From: Mycolicibacterium agri
GTDB taxonomy: Bacteria; Actinomycetota; Actinomycetes; Mycobacteriales; Mycobacteriaceae
Length of the DNA stretch: 64,000 bases
Assembly: GCF_002553505.1 (NCBI RefSeq)
Contig: NZ_PDCP01000026.1
Location: forward strand, 24,742-88,741
Reading direction: 5' to 3'
Under the pieces are notes generated by a model. It was not told where the DNA came from. It did no database searches and was given only the letters and a program-made list of their open reading frames with translations. How positions within the stretch are numbered: the first letter of the stretch is position 1; the number at the start of each line of letters is the position of its first letter. Shown piece after piece: positions 7,638-16,657 of the stretch. The translations under genes were made by a program, and so were the position numbers.

Positions 7638-9011
7638 CACCCGCTGCGCCCGTTGGGCCTCCTGCAGTTCGGCGTCGACGATCTCGGTGTACATGTCCCG
7701 TTTCCGGATCGCCATCGTGGAGACCGCGCTGATCACACTGACGGCCACCACGTAGCCGATGATCAAGGAGATGCCGCCGCCCGCCTCGCGCAGCAGGAAG
7801 GCCAGTATCAACGGAGTCAGGCCGGAGGCCACGATGCCCGACAGCTGATAGACCACCGAGATACCGGTGTAGCGGACGCGGGTCGGGAACAACTCGGCGA
7901 ACAACGACGCCTCCGGCGCGTACACCATCGGGTAGATCACCCCGAGCACCAGAACGATGGCGCCCGCGATGAACACGGTGTTGCCCGTGCCCAGCACCGC
8001 CAACGCCGGATAGGCCGCCACGCCCAGCAACACGATGCCGACGGTGTAAAGGTGTCTGCGGTCGAACCGGTCGGCGACGCGGCCGAACACCGGGATGAAG
8101 AACACCATCACCGCGGCCGCGGCCATCACCGACAGCAGGATCGGCTGCTTGCTGAGCCCGAGTGTGTCGGTGCCGTAGGAGATGGTGAAGACCGCCCACA
8201 TGTTGAAGGCCACGCCCTCGGCCCAGCGGCTGCCCATGCCGAGCACCAGATGCCGGCGCGACAACCGCTCCTTCACCAACTGCAGGGCCGGGATGGTGGC
8301 CTTGGCCTCGGCCTCCTCAAGCTTGCGGAACGCAGGCGTCTCCATCACCTTCAGCCGGATGTAGAGGCCGACGGCGACCAGGACCGCGCTCAACATGAAC
8401 CCGATGCGCCAACCCCAACTCATGAACGCCCCGTCGGACATGACGAAACCGAGCAGCGCGAAGACACCCGTGCTCATCGTCAGACCGATGGCCAGACCGA
8501 TCTGCGGCATGCTGCCGTAGAAGCCGCGCCTGCCGGGCGGGGCGTATTCGACGGCCATCAGCACCGCGCCTCCCCATTCGCCGCCGACCGCGATGCCCTG
8601 GGCCAGCCGCAGCGCGACCAGCAGGATGGGCGCGGTGATCCCGATCGCCGCGTGGGTGGGGATGACGCCGATCAGGAATGTGGCCACGCCCATGATGAGC
8701 ATGGTCGCGACCAGCGTGTTCTTCCTGCCGATCCGGTCGCCGATGTGACCGAAGATCAGCCCGCCGACCGGCCGTGCGACGAAGCCGACGGCAAACGTCG
8801 CGAAGGCCAGCAGCGTGCCGATGGCCGGCTCGCTGCTCGGGAAGAACAACTTGGGAAACACGATGCCCGCAGCCGTGCCGTACAGGAAGAAGTCGTACCA
8901 CTCGACGGTGGTGCCGACGAGGCTGGACGCCACGACGGTGCGCAGCTCGGACTTCGAAACCTCTTCGGTGCCAGTGCTATTGGTGCCGTTGGTGTCGTCG
9001 GGTGTACTCAC
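7623..9011 (-). CDS. MFS transporter, metabolite:H+ symporter (MHS) type
   Basis: A 462-aa protein with twelve predicted helices. It has MHS marks: TVEWYDFFLYGTAAG in the first helix, GHIGDRIGRKNTL in loop 2-3, and ALRLAQGIAVGGEWGGAVL. MHS carriers import small carboxylates, osmolytes or related anions with protons. The GTG start overlaps the stop of the iron alcohol dehydrogenase by 4 bp, so the two form an operon, and its substrate is probably the dehydrogenase substrate or precursor. A sulfonate such as isethionate is possible by context only. Confidence 0.87.
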   Translation of the reverse strand: MSTPDDTNGTNSTGTEEVSKSELRTVVASSLVGTTVEWYDFFLYGTAAGIVFPKLFFPSSEPAIGTLLAFATFAVGFVARPVGGLIFGHIGDRIGRKNTLVATMLIMGVATFLIGVIPTHAAIGITAPILLVALRLAQGIAVGGEWGGAVLMAVEYAPPGRRGFYGSMPQIGLAIGLTMSTGVFALLGFVMSDGAFMSWGWRIGFMLSAVLVAVGLYIRLKVMETPAFRKLEEAEAKATIPALQLVKERLSRRHLVLGMGSRWAEGVAFNMWAVFTISYGTDTLGLSKQPILLSVMAAAAVMVFFIPVFGRVADRFDRRHLYTVGIVLLGVAAYPALAVLGTGNTVFIAGAIVLVLGVIYPMVYAPEASLFAELFPTRVRYTGISVVYQLSGIVASGLTPLILAFLLREAGGGISLIIGYVVAVSVISAVSTMAIRKRDMYTEIVDAELQEAQRAQRVSAEQ

Positions 9012-10279
9012 AGCGACTCCCGGAAGATGTCGGTCAGCGCCTGCCGCGTCACCGGCCGCGGCACCACGGCCAGCTGGCGCGTCTGCTTCATCGTCCCGTC
9101 GACGAGCGTGTCGAGATGCGACTCGTCGTAGCCGAAGCTGCGCAGCCCGGCGGGCATGCCGATGTCGGACATCAGCTCGTCGAGCACGTGAGCCAGCGCC
9201 TCGGCGCCGTCGGTCCGCGTGAACGTCTGCCCGGTGAGCAGTTCGGCCGCGCGCAGGTGCCGTCCCGGGTCACCCGGGTAGGTCCAACGGAAGACGGCCG
9301 CCGCCGTCGACGACACCGCCTGCCCGTGCGGCACCATCGGCATCTCCGGATACCCTTCGGCGCGGTAGTTCTGCACGGCGCCGGCGATGGGGTAGGCGTT
9401 GGCGTGCGGCAGGTGGGTGCCCGCGTTGCCGAATCCCGTTCCGGCCGACATCGACGCCAGCGCCATGTGATAGCGGGCCTCGAGGTCACGGCCGTTCATC
9501 ACGGCGCGCCGCAGATACTGGCCGACGAGCAGAAGCGCCTGCTCGCACCACACGTCGCTGACCGGGTTCGAACCGCAGAACGCCGGGCGCTTCATCGGGT
9601 CCTCGGGCGCGGGCTTGGCGTCGAACCGCACGCTGGTGTAGCTCTCCAACGCGTGCGACAGCACGTCCATGCCACTGGCCGCCGTCACCTGTGGAGGCAG
9701 CGAGACGGTGGTCAACGGGTCGACGATGGCGAGGGTCGGGCGCAGCTTCGGATGGCTGACACCGGCCTTCAGGTGCAGGCCGAGGAAGTCGACGACGCAG
9801 ATCGTGGTCGACTCCGAGCCGGTGCCCGCGGTGGTCGGCACCGCGATCAGCGGCTTGACCGGAAGCCACGGCGCCTTGCCTGCCCCGATCGGCGGCGTGA
9901 CGAAGTCGAGCAGCTCACCGGGATGGGTGGTGAGCAGGTTGACGGCCTTGGCGGTGTCCATCGCAGAGCCGCCGCCGACGGCGATGAAGCAGTCCCAATC
10001 CTGTTGGCGTGCCCACGCCACGGCCTCGTCGATGCTTTGGTCGGTGGGCTCGATGGCCACCCGGTCGAACACCTCGGCCTTCATGCCCGCAGCGACCAGT
10101 TGGTCGTGAATGCGGTCGGGCACCCCGGTCTCGCGGACGCCCGCGTCGGTGATCACCAGGCACGAACTCGCGCCGAGAGCCGCGATCTCCGGGCCGATTT
10201 CGTCGATGGCGCCGTTTCCGAACTTCAGCGGCGGAGCCGCCCAGGTGAAGACGCTTTCGTTGCCGTGTCTTTCGTACAT
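9008..10279 (-). CDS. iron-containing alcohol dehydrogenase, hydroxyacid-oxoacid transhydrogenase type
   Basis: 423 aa. It aligns well from memory with ADHFE1-type transhydrogenases: VGGGSAMDTAKAVNLL, PLIAVPTTAGTGSESTT, SGMDVLSHALESYTS, then FGNAGTHLPHANAYPI and MVPHGQAV. These carry the Asp and His metal ligands of group III Fe-ADHs. Known relatives oxidise 4-hydroxybutyrate with 2-oxoglutarate as acceptor. In this sulfonate island an oxidation to or from sulfoacetaldehyde (isethionate) is an alternative. Start: the ATG behind GGGGGATATTGG; the upstream frame is noncoding. First gene of an operon with the MHS symporter. Confidence 0.9.
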   Translation of the reverse strand: MYERHGNESVFTWAAPPLKFGNGAIDEIGPEIAALGASSCLVITDAGVRETGVPDRIHDQLVAAGMKAEVFDRVAIEPTDQSIDEAVAWARQQDWDCFIAVGGGSAMDTAKAVNLLTTHPGELLDFVTPPIGAGKAPWLPVKPLIAVPTTAGTGSESTTICVVDFLGLHLKAGVSHPKLRPTLAIVDPLTTVSLPPQVTAASGMDVLSHALESYTSVRFDAKPAPEDPMKRPAFCGSNPVSDVWCEQALLLVGQYLRRAVMNGRDLEARYHMALASMSAGTGFGNAGTHLPHANAYPIAGAVQNYRAEGYPEMPMVPHGQAVSSTAAAVFRWTYPGDPGRHLRAAELLTGQTFTRTDGAEALAHVLDELMSDIGMPAGLRSFGYDESHLDTLVDGTMKQTRQLAVVPRPVTRQALTDIFRESL

Positions 10280-10485
10280 CCAATATCCCCCTTCGGGATG
10301 TGCTCGTTCGTGTTGCCGTATTGCGGCGGGCCGTTCACCGAGTCGGGCGTGGCGGTGCGCGGGTCCCGGCGGCGACCGCGAGGTCGTCGCGCGGATTGGC
10401 ACCTTCGATCGGTGAGGTACTGGTGCTTGTCGACGGCGCGACGACCGACAACGGTATTAGCCGGCGGGGCGGCGGAGGAGGCTGG

Positions 10486-11250
10486 ATGGGCGCGACGGTG
10501 TGGACGCTGTCGCCGCTTGCCTGGGTGCTCGTGCTGGCCGTCATCGTCCTCGGCGGCGTGGTGCGCGGCTTCGGCGGCTTCGGCGCATCCATGGTGTGGG
10601 TGGTCGGCCTGTCGCTGGTGCTGCCGCCGTCGTCGGCGATCCCCACCGCGTTTGTGCTGGAGGTGCTGGCCAGCGTGCAGCTGTTGCCCAGCGTGTGGCG
10701 GCACGTGAACTGGCGCTCGCTGCGCTGGCTGCTGCTTGGCGCCGTGCTCGGCACGCCGGTGGGGACCTGGCTGCTGAAGGTCATTCCGGTCGACCCGATG
10801 CGGATCCTGCTGGCCTGCGCGGTGCTCGCGGCGGCCATCGCGATGGCGTCGAGGTTTCGGGCCAGCCGGCTGCCGGGGCCTGCGGCGACGACCGCGGTCG
10901 GGGGAGTGTCCGGGGTGCTCAACGGCGCGTTCGCGATGGGCGGGCCGCCCGCGATCCTGATGTATTTCTCCAGTCCGGCCGCCGTCGCCGCGGGCAGAGC
11001 CACGCTGATCGTGTACTTCCTCGGCACCGACGTGTGGGCGACGGCGACCGCCGCGGCCGGGGGACTGATCACGGCCCGGCTACTCGCGCAGGTCGCGGTG
11101 TTGTTCCCGGTGTCGTTGGCCGGTGTCGCGGTGGGGAGCTGGTTGTTCAAACGGACTCCGTCAGCGGATTCGCAGCGATACGCGCTGTGGCTGCTGGCGG
11201 CGATGTCGGCCGCTGTGCTGGCGCAGGCACTGTGGCAGTGGCTCCGGTGA
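10486..11250 (+). CDS. TauE/SafE-family anion exporter (first copy)
   Basis: A 254-aa protein with about eight helices in two halves. It shows GGVVRGFGGFGASMVW in helix 1 and a repeat-like GGVSGVLNGAFAMGGPP in the second half, both typical of TauE/SafE. Family members export sulfite, sulfoacetate or related anions in taurine-using bacteria. The ATG sits after a strong GGAGGAGG ribosome site. The longer upstream frame is Arg-rich noncoding sequence. It is divergent from the iron ADH operon across 206 bp. Confidence 0.86.
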   Translation: MGATVWTLSPLAWVLVLAVIVLGGVVRGFGGFGASMVWVVGLSLVLPPSSAIPTAFVLEVLASVQLLPSVWRHVNWRSLRWLLLGAVLGTPVGTWLLKVIPVDPMRILLACAVLAAAIAMASRFRASRLPGPAATTAVGGVSGVLNGAFAMGGPPAILMYFSSPAAVAAGRATLIVYFLGTDVWATATAAAGGLITARLLAQVAVLFPVSLAGVAVGSWLFKRTPSADSQRYALWLLAAMSAAVLAQALWQWLR

Positions 11251-11285
11251 GGTGCCCGGCGGAATGTCTGAAGGAAGTCATAGAG

Positions 11286-11630
11286 CTAGCGGCCGGCCAT
11301 CTGCACCAGGGCCAGGACGACCGTCATCGCGGTGAGCGCGGTGAGAGTGCGGACCGATCCGGCAGACGCTACGGCCATCTTGCGGGTGATCCTTCGGTTG
11401 GTGGCGTGATAACGACCGACACCTAAAAGGTACGTCGCGGCGGCGGAGCAGATCGCGATCACTCCTGGCAGAGCATCCATCGGCCGGCCGGTATCGAGCC
11501 CGGCGTGCAGCATCAAGGCGCCTACGGCCCCGAACGCCAGCGCGGTCCGCGACCACGCCAACCGGGTGCGCTCGGCCTGCAATCCCGAATCCAGCACCGG
11601 CCGCCGATCGCGTTGCCCCCGGTCAGCCAC
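11286..11630 (-). CDS. DUF202-family small membrane protein
   Basis: 114 aa, GTG start. It has the DUF202 signature QAERTRLAWSRTALAFG followed by three hydrophobic segments. The function of the family is unknown. Its start overlaps the stop of a second DUF202 gene by 8 bp, so the pair is co-translated; paired DUF202 genes are common in actinobacteria. It lies between TauE and the Soe-like operon, and any link to sulfur metabolism is positional only. Confidence 0.82.
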   Translation of the reverse strand: MADRGQRDRRPVLDSGLQAERTRLAWSRTALAFGAVGALMLHAGLDTGRPMDALPGVIAICSAAATYLLGVGRYHATNRRITRKMAVASAGSVRTLTALTAMTVVLALVQMAGR

Positions 11631-12066
11631 TGACGATCACCAGGAACAGCGTCACCACCGCGATCAGGGTCAACCCTCCTGCCAACAGTCGCGGAATGAT
11701 CGAGGGCTGCAGCGCCTGGCCCAGCCGCATCGTCCGCTCGTTGGCGGTCCACCGGAAGTAGCTACCGCCGGCGACGATGATCGCGAGCAGGACCAGGGTG
11801 ACACCCAGGATCAGTCGGCCGCCGTGGAACTTGAACGCCGGGACCAGCTGCACGGCCGCCACACCCGCGGCGAGCAGCGCCAACGCGGTGCGGATCCAGG
11901 CCAGAAACGTCCGTTCATTGGCAAGCGAAAACCGGTAGTCGGGGTCCTGCCCCACCGATTGCAGCGGTGGCCAGCGCGCGCGCACTCGCTGCATCAGACC
12001 GCCGCCGCCGTTCTCGGGGGCGTCCGCAGGCGCCTGCCGATGGTCGCCGAGCGGAGTCTGTGCCAC
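11623..12066 (-). CDS. YidH/DUF202-family membrane protein
   Basis: 147 aa. A hydrophilic 50-residue N-terminus is followed by DYRFSLANERTFLAWIRTAL, the DUF202 signature, then three membrane helices. The GTG start is placed 7 nt after GGAG. The much longer upstream frame in this register is antisense to the FeS/NrfD gene and was discarded. First gene of the DUF202 pair, divergent from the FeS/NrfD gene. Confidence 0.84.
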   Translation of the reverse strand: MAQTPLGDHRQAPADAPENGGGGLMQRVRARWPPLQSVGQDPDYRFSLANERTFLAWIRTALALLAAGVAAVQLVPAFKFHGGRLILGVTLVLLAIIVAGGSYFRWTANERTMRLGQALQPSIIPRLLAGGLTLIAVVTLFLVIVSG

Positions 12067-12136
12067 AGGCAACTCCTTCGTCTCGTGTCCACTAACCAGT
12101 GTGGCAAGGATCATGCCGAAGTTCCTCACAAGTCCG

Positions 12137-12154
12137 CTTTGTATCGGTACAAGG
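12137..12154. promoter_or_regulatory. candidate LysR2 operator in front of the FeS/NrfD gene
   Basis: CTTTGTATCGGTACAAGG contains the dyad TTGTA-tcgg-TACAA. Its right side GGTACAAGG is the exact reverse complement of CCTTGTACC found in the LysR2 promoter. It lies about 36 bp upstream of the FeS/NrfD start codon. Confidence 0.5.
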
Positions 12155-12189
12155 CTGTTTGAGATGTCGCGACCCCTGCAGTAGCGGAT

Positions 12190-13731
12190 ATGTTTCAAAG
12201 CATGGAGCAGTTGGCGCAGCGCCCTGCCCGATGGCTGAAGGTGCTCGATCAATCCAGATGCATCGGGTGTCACGCGTGTACTACGGCGTGTAAGAGCGAG
12301 AACGAAGTACCGGTGGGGGTCACCCGCACCTACGTGAAGTCCGCCGACGTCGGCACGTTTCCGCAGGCACGGCGGGCTTTTCAGGTAACAAGGTGCAACC
12401 AGTGCACCGACGCGCCGTGCGTCACCGCCTGCCCGACCGAGGCGATGTACAAGCGGCCCGACGGCATCGTCGACTTCGACAAGGAGATCTGCATCGGGTG
12501 CAAGGCGTGCATGGCCGCCTGCCCGTATGACGCGATCTTCATCAACCCCGAGGACCACTCGGCCGAGAAGTGCAACATGTGCGCCCATCGGATCGACGCG
12601 GGTCTCGAACCGGCCTGCGTGACGGTGTGCCCGACCCAGGCGATCCTCGTCGGCGACGGCAACGACCCGACCTCCAAGGTCGCGCAGCTGGTGCAGCGCA
12701 AGCCCGCGCTGGTCCGTCGGCCCGAGAAGGAGACCGGGCCCGGTGTGTTCTACCTGGGCGCGCACCAGGCCACCCTCGACCCGCTGGGCGCGACCCGGCC
12801 CGAGGGCGGACTGTATGCCTGGGCCACCCAGGGCGCGCCCGATCCGCAGCTGGTGACCTCCGGGCATCCGGAGGGCGCCCGGTCCTCGGCGGCGGCGCTG
12901 CTGTCCTACGACATCCCGCACCACGCCCCGTGGGGATGGCGGGTCAGCCTCTACACCTGGACCAAGAGCATCGCCGCGGGCGCGCTGCTGCTCGCGGTGT
13001 TGATGGCGTTGACCGGGCTGCTCGACTGGTCCGACGGCGTCACCCGCTGGGTGGCACCGGTGATGGCGCTGGTGTTCCTCGGCATCACCGGGGTGCTGCT
13101 GATCTGGGACCTCAAACACCCGTTCCGGTTCTATCTGATCTTCACCAAACATCACTGGACCAGTTGGCTGGTGAAAGGCGCGTTCGTCATCGGCGCCTAC
13201 GGTGCGGTCGTCGTGCTGTACCTGGCCGCAGCGGTGTTCGATGCGCGAGCCGCGCAGCAGATCTTCGGTGTGCTGGGCATCCTGCTCGGGTTGGCGACCG
13301 CCTGCTACACCGCGTATTTGTTCGCGCAGGCGAAGGCCCGCGATCTGTGGCAAAACCCGTTGCTTCCCGCGCACTTGGCCGTGCAAGCGGTGTTGGCCGG
13401 GGCGGCGGCGCTGCTCCCGTTCGCGGTGTGGCTGTCGCCGGCGGCGGGGGTGCGGTCGCTGGAAGTGGTGTTGGCGGTCGCCGCGGTCGCTCACCTGCTT
13501 TTGGTCTGGACCGAGAACAGCCTGCCGCACGTCACGGCCCACGCCCGCCTGGCCACCCACGAAATGGTGTCCGGCCGCTACGCGACCGTGTTTCGTGTGG
13601 GCGTCGTCGCCGTCGCGATAGCGGTCGCGGCTCCCTGGATCGGCGTCCTCGCCGTTCCGTTCGCGCTCATCGGACTGCTGGCCCACGAGCACGCCTACGT
13701 GCAGGCCGGCCAATCCGTCCCACTTGCCTGA
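12190..13731 (+). CDS. fused FeS (NrfC/SoeB-like) and NrfD/SoeC-like membrane subunit
   Basis: 513 aa. Residues 20-150 hold sixteen cysteines in four ferredoxin groups (C24-C34, C69-C81, C101-C111, C128-C147), enough for four [4Fe-4S] clusters. Residues ~230-510 hold eight or nine hydrophobic helices of the NrfD/DmsC type. In most relatives these are two proteins (DmsB+DmsC, SoeB+SoeC); here they are one chain. There is no Tat or Sec signal, so the clusters should face the cytoplasm. It would carry electrons between the molybdoenzyme encoded 9 bp downstream and the quinone pool. An ATG 12 nt downstream is an alternative start. Confidence 0.88.
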   Translation: MFQSMEQLAQRPARWLKVLDQSRCIGCHACTTACKSENEVPVGVTRTYVKSADVGTFPQARRAFQVTRCNQCTDAPCVTACPTEAMYKRPDGIVDFDKEICIGCKACMAACPYDAIFINPEDHSAEKCNMCAHRIDAGLEPACVTVCPTQAILVGDGNDPTSKVAQLVQRKPALVRRPEKETGPGVFYLGAHQATLDPLGATRPEGGLYAWATQGAPDPQLVTSGHPEGARSSAAALLSYDIPHHAPWGWRVSLYTWTKSIAAGALLLAVLMALTGLLDWSDGVTRWVAPVMALVFLGITGVLLIWDLKHPFRFYLIFTKHHWTSWLVKGAFVIGAYGAVVVLYLAAAVFDARAAQQIFGVLGILLGLATACYTAYLFAQAKARDLWQNPLLPAHLAVQAVLAGAAALLPFAVWLSPAAGVRSLEVVLAVAAVAHLLLVWTENSLPHVTAHARLATHEMVSGRYATVFRVGVVAVAIAVAAPWIGVLAVPFALIGLLAHEHAYVQAGQSVPLA

Positions 13732-13740
13732 GGAGGCCTG

Positions 13741-16656
13741 ATGGCACTGTCCCTTTCCGCTCGCGCCAAGCGGGTGTCGGCCGCCCGCAAAGACGTCGAA
13801 TCCCGCGGCGAAACCTTCTACCAGGGCCCAAGCGGCGTGCACCTGTCGGCGTTCCCGCCGAAGGAGCGCTGGGACGACTGGGTCGAGGTGAGCTCACGGG
13901 CGTGGCCGCGCAAAGAGGAGCACCACTACATGCTGGTGCCCACGACGTGCTTCAACTGCGAATCCGCCTGCGGTCTGTTGGCTTACGTCGACCGCGAGGA
14001 CATGCACGTGCGCAAGTTCGAGGGCAACCCAGAACATCCCGGCTCGCGGGGACGCAACTGCGCCAAGGGCCCGGCGACGATCAACCAGGTGACCGACCCG
14101 GACCGCATCCTCTACCCGCTGAAGCGGGTCGGCAAGCGGGGCTCGGGCCAGTGGGAGCGGATCAGCTGGGATGAGGCGCTCGATGCGCTCGCCGCCCGCA
14201 TCCGCGCGGCGATCATCGAGGAACGCCAGAACGAGATCATGGTCAGCATCGGCAGGCCCGGCGAGGACGGCTTCACCGAACGGGTGCTGGCCAGTTGGGG
14301 TGTGGACGGCCACAATTCCCACACCAACGTCTGCTCCAGCGGCGGGCGCACCGGTTTCCAGTTCTGGATGGGCACCGACCGGCCGAGCCCCGATCACGCC
14401 AACGCCAAGGTGATCTACCTGATCAGCTCGCACCTGGAGACCGGCCACTACTTCAACCCGCACGCCCAGCGGATCATCGAGGCAAAAGCCAACGGCGCCA
14501 AGGTGATCGTGCTCGACACCAGGATGTCGAACACCGCCACCCACGCCGACTACTGGCTGTCCCCGCAGCCCGGCAGTGAAGCCGCGATCAACCTGGCCAT
14601 CGCGCGGCACCTCATCGTCACGGGCCGCTACAACCGCGAGTTCGTGCGGCGGTGGTGGAACTGGGACGAGTACCTGCAGGCGTGCCGGCCCGACCTGCCC
14701 GCGGACTTCGCCAGTTTCGAGGCCGAGCTGCTGCGGCTCTACGACCAGTACACCTTCGACTACGCGGCCGCCGAATCCGGCATCGACGCCGCCACCCTGG
14801 AAGAGGTCGCCGAGACCGTTGCGGGCGCGGGCACCCGCTTCGCCCCGCACTGCTGGCGCTCGGCTGCGGCATCGAATCTCGGCGGCTGGCAGGTCTCCCG
14901 CACCCTGACGCTGATCTCGGCGCTGCTCGGCGCCATCGGCACCGAGGGCGGCTTGTTCGCCAACACGTGGAACAAGTTCGTGCCCAAGCCGATTCACACT
15001 CCGCCGCACCCCCGCGTGTGGCAGGAGCTGACGTGGCCGATGGAATACCCGTTGGCGCAGAACGAGATGTCGTTCTTGCTTCCGCACTTCCTCAAAGACG
15101 GCCGGGGCAGGCTCGACACCTACTTCATCCGCGTCTACAACCCCGTCTGGACCAACCCCGACGGCCTGTCGTGGATGGAAGTGCTCACCGACGAACAGAT
15201 GGTCGGCTGCTTCGTCGCGCTGACCCCGACGTGGAACGAGTCGGCCTACTATGCCGACTACGTGCTGCCGATGGGGCACAGCTCGGAGCGCCACGACACC
15301 CACTCCTACGAGCAGTACGACGGCCAATGGCTGGGCTTCCGGCAACCGGTGCTGCGCGCGGCGCGCGAACGGCTCGGCGAGAAGATCACCGACAGCCGGG
15401 AGGTCAATCCCGGTGAGGTGTGGGAAGAAAACGAGTTCTGGATCGAGCTGTCGTGGCGCATCGACCCCGACGGCTCGCTCGGCATCCGCCAGTACCACGA
15501 GTCGCGGGCCAACCCCGGCGAGAAGCTCACCGTCGACGAGTACTACGGCTGGATGTTCGAGAACTCCGTGCCCGGTCTGCCCGAGCGCGCCGCGAAGGAA
15601 GGCCTGACCCCGCTGGAGTTCATGCGCCGCTACGGCGCGTTCGAGATCGCCAAAGGCCTTGGCGCGCAATACACCTACCCGGTGCCCTCCGAGGAGTTGT
15701 CCGACGTCAACGTCACCCCGACGGGACGGGTGTATACGGCCGCGCCAAAGCCCGCCAACCCCAACATCGTTCCGATGGGCGCACCGGGGCCCGATGATGC
15801 CGGGCGACGAGCGGTGGGTGTCGAGGTCGACGGAGTCGTGCGTCGCGGCTTCCCGACGCCGTCGGGCAAGCTGGAGTTCTACTCGTCGACTCTGGCCAAC
15901 TGGGGGTGGCCCGAGCACGCGCTGCCCGGCTACATCAAGAGCCACGTGCATCCGGAGAAGCTGGCCCCCGACCAGATGGTGCTGCTGTCCACCTTCCGGC
16001 TGCCCACCCAGATCCACACCCGGTCGGCGAACTCGAAGTGGCTCGACGAACTCGCCCACACCAACCCGGTGTGGATCCACCCCAGCGACGCCAAACGGCT
16101 CGGTGTCGAGCACACCGGCGACCTCGTGCGGGTGCAGACCGACATCGGCTACTTCGTCGCGAAAGCCTGGATCACCGAGGGCATTCGGCCCGGGGTGGTC
16201 GCCTGCAGCCATCACATGGGTCGGTGGCGCACGGCCAACCAGAAGGGCTTCGCCGGCGGTTTGATGGCCACCGTCGACCTGGAGCGCGGCGACGGCGACT
16301 GGCGGATGCGGCGGCTGTCCGGGGTCCGCCCGTACGAGAGCAGCGACCCCGACACGCAGCGCATCTGGTGGAGTGACACGGGCGTGCACCAGAACCTGAC
16401 GTTCCCGGTGCACCCGGATCCCATCTCGGGCATGCACTGCTGGCATCAGGCGGTCCGGGTGACACCGGCGGGTCCGCAGGACGAGGCGGGCGACATCTTC
16501 GTCGACACCAACAAGGCGCGCGAGGTGTACTACGAGTGGCTGAAGATGACCCGCCCGGCCGGCTCGTGCTCACCGGACGGCACGCGCCGCCCGCACTGGC
16601 TGATGCGTCCCCTCAAGCCCAGCGCCGAAGCGTTCCAACTGGTTTCGGAGACCTGA
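13741..16656 (+). CDS. molybdopterin oxidoreductase catalytic subunit, SoeA-like sulfite dehydrogenase candidate
   Basis: 971 aa, DMSO-reductase family. The N-terminal [4Fe-4S] motif is C70-x2-C73-x3-C77...C107, in TTCFNCESACG and GRNCAKG. Cys198 in HTNVCSSGG is the likely Mo ligand. The C-terminal dinucleotide-binding domain begins near MVLLSTFRLPTQIHTRSANS. No twin-arginine signal is present, so the protein is cytoplasmic. Size, missing signal and a partner NrfD protein match SoeABC sulfite dehydrogenases. Thiosulfate, polysulfide or formate oxidoreductases are alternatives; no Sec codon is needed. The sulfonate island makes sulfite the best substrate guess. Confidence 0.85.
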   Translation: MALSLSARAKRVSAARKDVESRGETFYQGPSGVHLSAFPPKERWDDWVEVSSRAWPRKEEHHYMLVPTTCFNCESACGLLAYVDREDMHVRKFEGNPEHPGSRGRNCAKGPATINQVTDPDRILYPLKRVGKRGSGQWERISWDEALDALAARIRAAIIEERQNEIMVSIGRPGEDGFTERVLASWGVDGHNSHTNVCSSGGRTGFQFWMGTDRPSPDHANAKVIYLISSHLETGHYFNPHAQRIIEAKANGAKVIVLDTRMSNTATHADYWLSPQPGSEAAINLAIARHLIVTGRYNREFVRRWWNWDEYLQACRPDLPADFASFEAELLRLYDQYTFDYAAAESGIDAATLEEVAETVAGAGTRFAPHCWRSAAASNLGGWQVSRTLTLISALLGAIGTEGGLFANTWNKFVPKPIHTPPHPRVWQELTWPMEYPLAQNEMSFLLPHFLKDGRGRLDTYFIRVYNPVWTNPDGLSWMEVLTDEQMVGCFVALTPTWNESAYYADYVLPMGHSSERHDTHSYEQYDGQWLGFRQPVLRAARERLGEKITDSREVNPGEVWEENEFWIELSWRIDPDGSLGIRQYHESRANPGEKLTVDEYYGWMFENSVPGLPERAAKEGLTPLEFMRRYGAFEIAKGLGAQYTYPVPSEELSDVNVTPTGRVYTAAPKPANPNIVPMGAPGPDDAGRRAVGVEVDGVVRRGFPTPSGKLEFYSSTLANWGWPEHALPGYIKSHVHPEKLAPDQMVLLSTFRLPTQIHTRSANSKWLDELAHTNPVWIHPSDAKRLGVEHTGDLVRVQTDIGYFVAKAWITEGIRPGVVACSHHMGRWRTANQKGFAGGLMATVDLERGDGDWRMRRLSGVRPYESSDPDTQRIWWSDTGVHQNLTFPVHPDPISGMHCWHQAVRVTPAGPQDEAGDIFVDTNKAREVYYEWLKMTRPAGSCSPDGTRRPHWLMRPLKPSAEAFQLVSET

Positions 16657-16657
16657 C

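Noticed and set aside
10280..10485. Operator search between the iron ADH and TauE genes
   Set aside because: Only short weak dyads (GCCG-tattg-CGGC) are visible, expected by chance in DNA this GC-rich.
8774..10708. Long forward frame across the symporter and iron ADH genes
   Set aside because: Low-complexity Arg/His-rich translation antisense to two well-supported genes.
12067..13842. N-terminal extension of the DUF202 protein to 739 codons
   Set aside because: The extension is antisense to the FeS/NrfD gene and lacks domains; a GTG with a good ribosome site explains the real start.
14332..14334. Selenocysteine in the molybdoenzyme
   Set aside because: The ligand position is an ordinary Cys codon (TGC); there is no in-frame TGA and no need for a SECIS element.
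13894..16446. 850-codon open frame on the reverse strand opposite the molybdopterin oxidoreductase
   Set aside because: It is the mirror of a strongly coding high-GC gene. Its product is His/Asp/Val/Arg-rich without any domain, and the forward frame has clear motifs.
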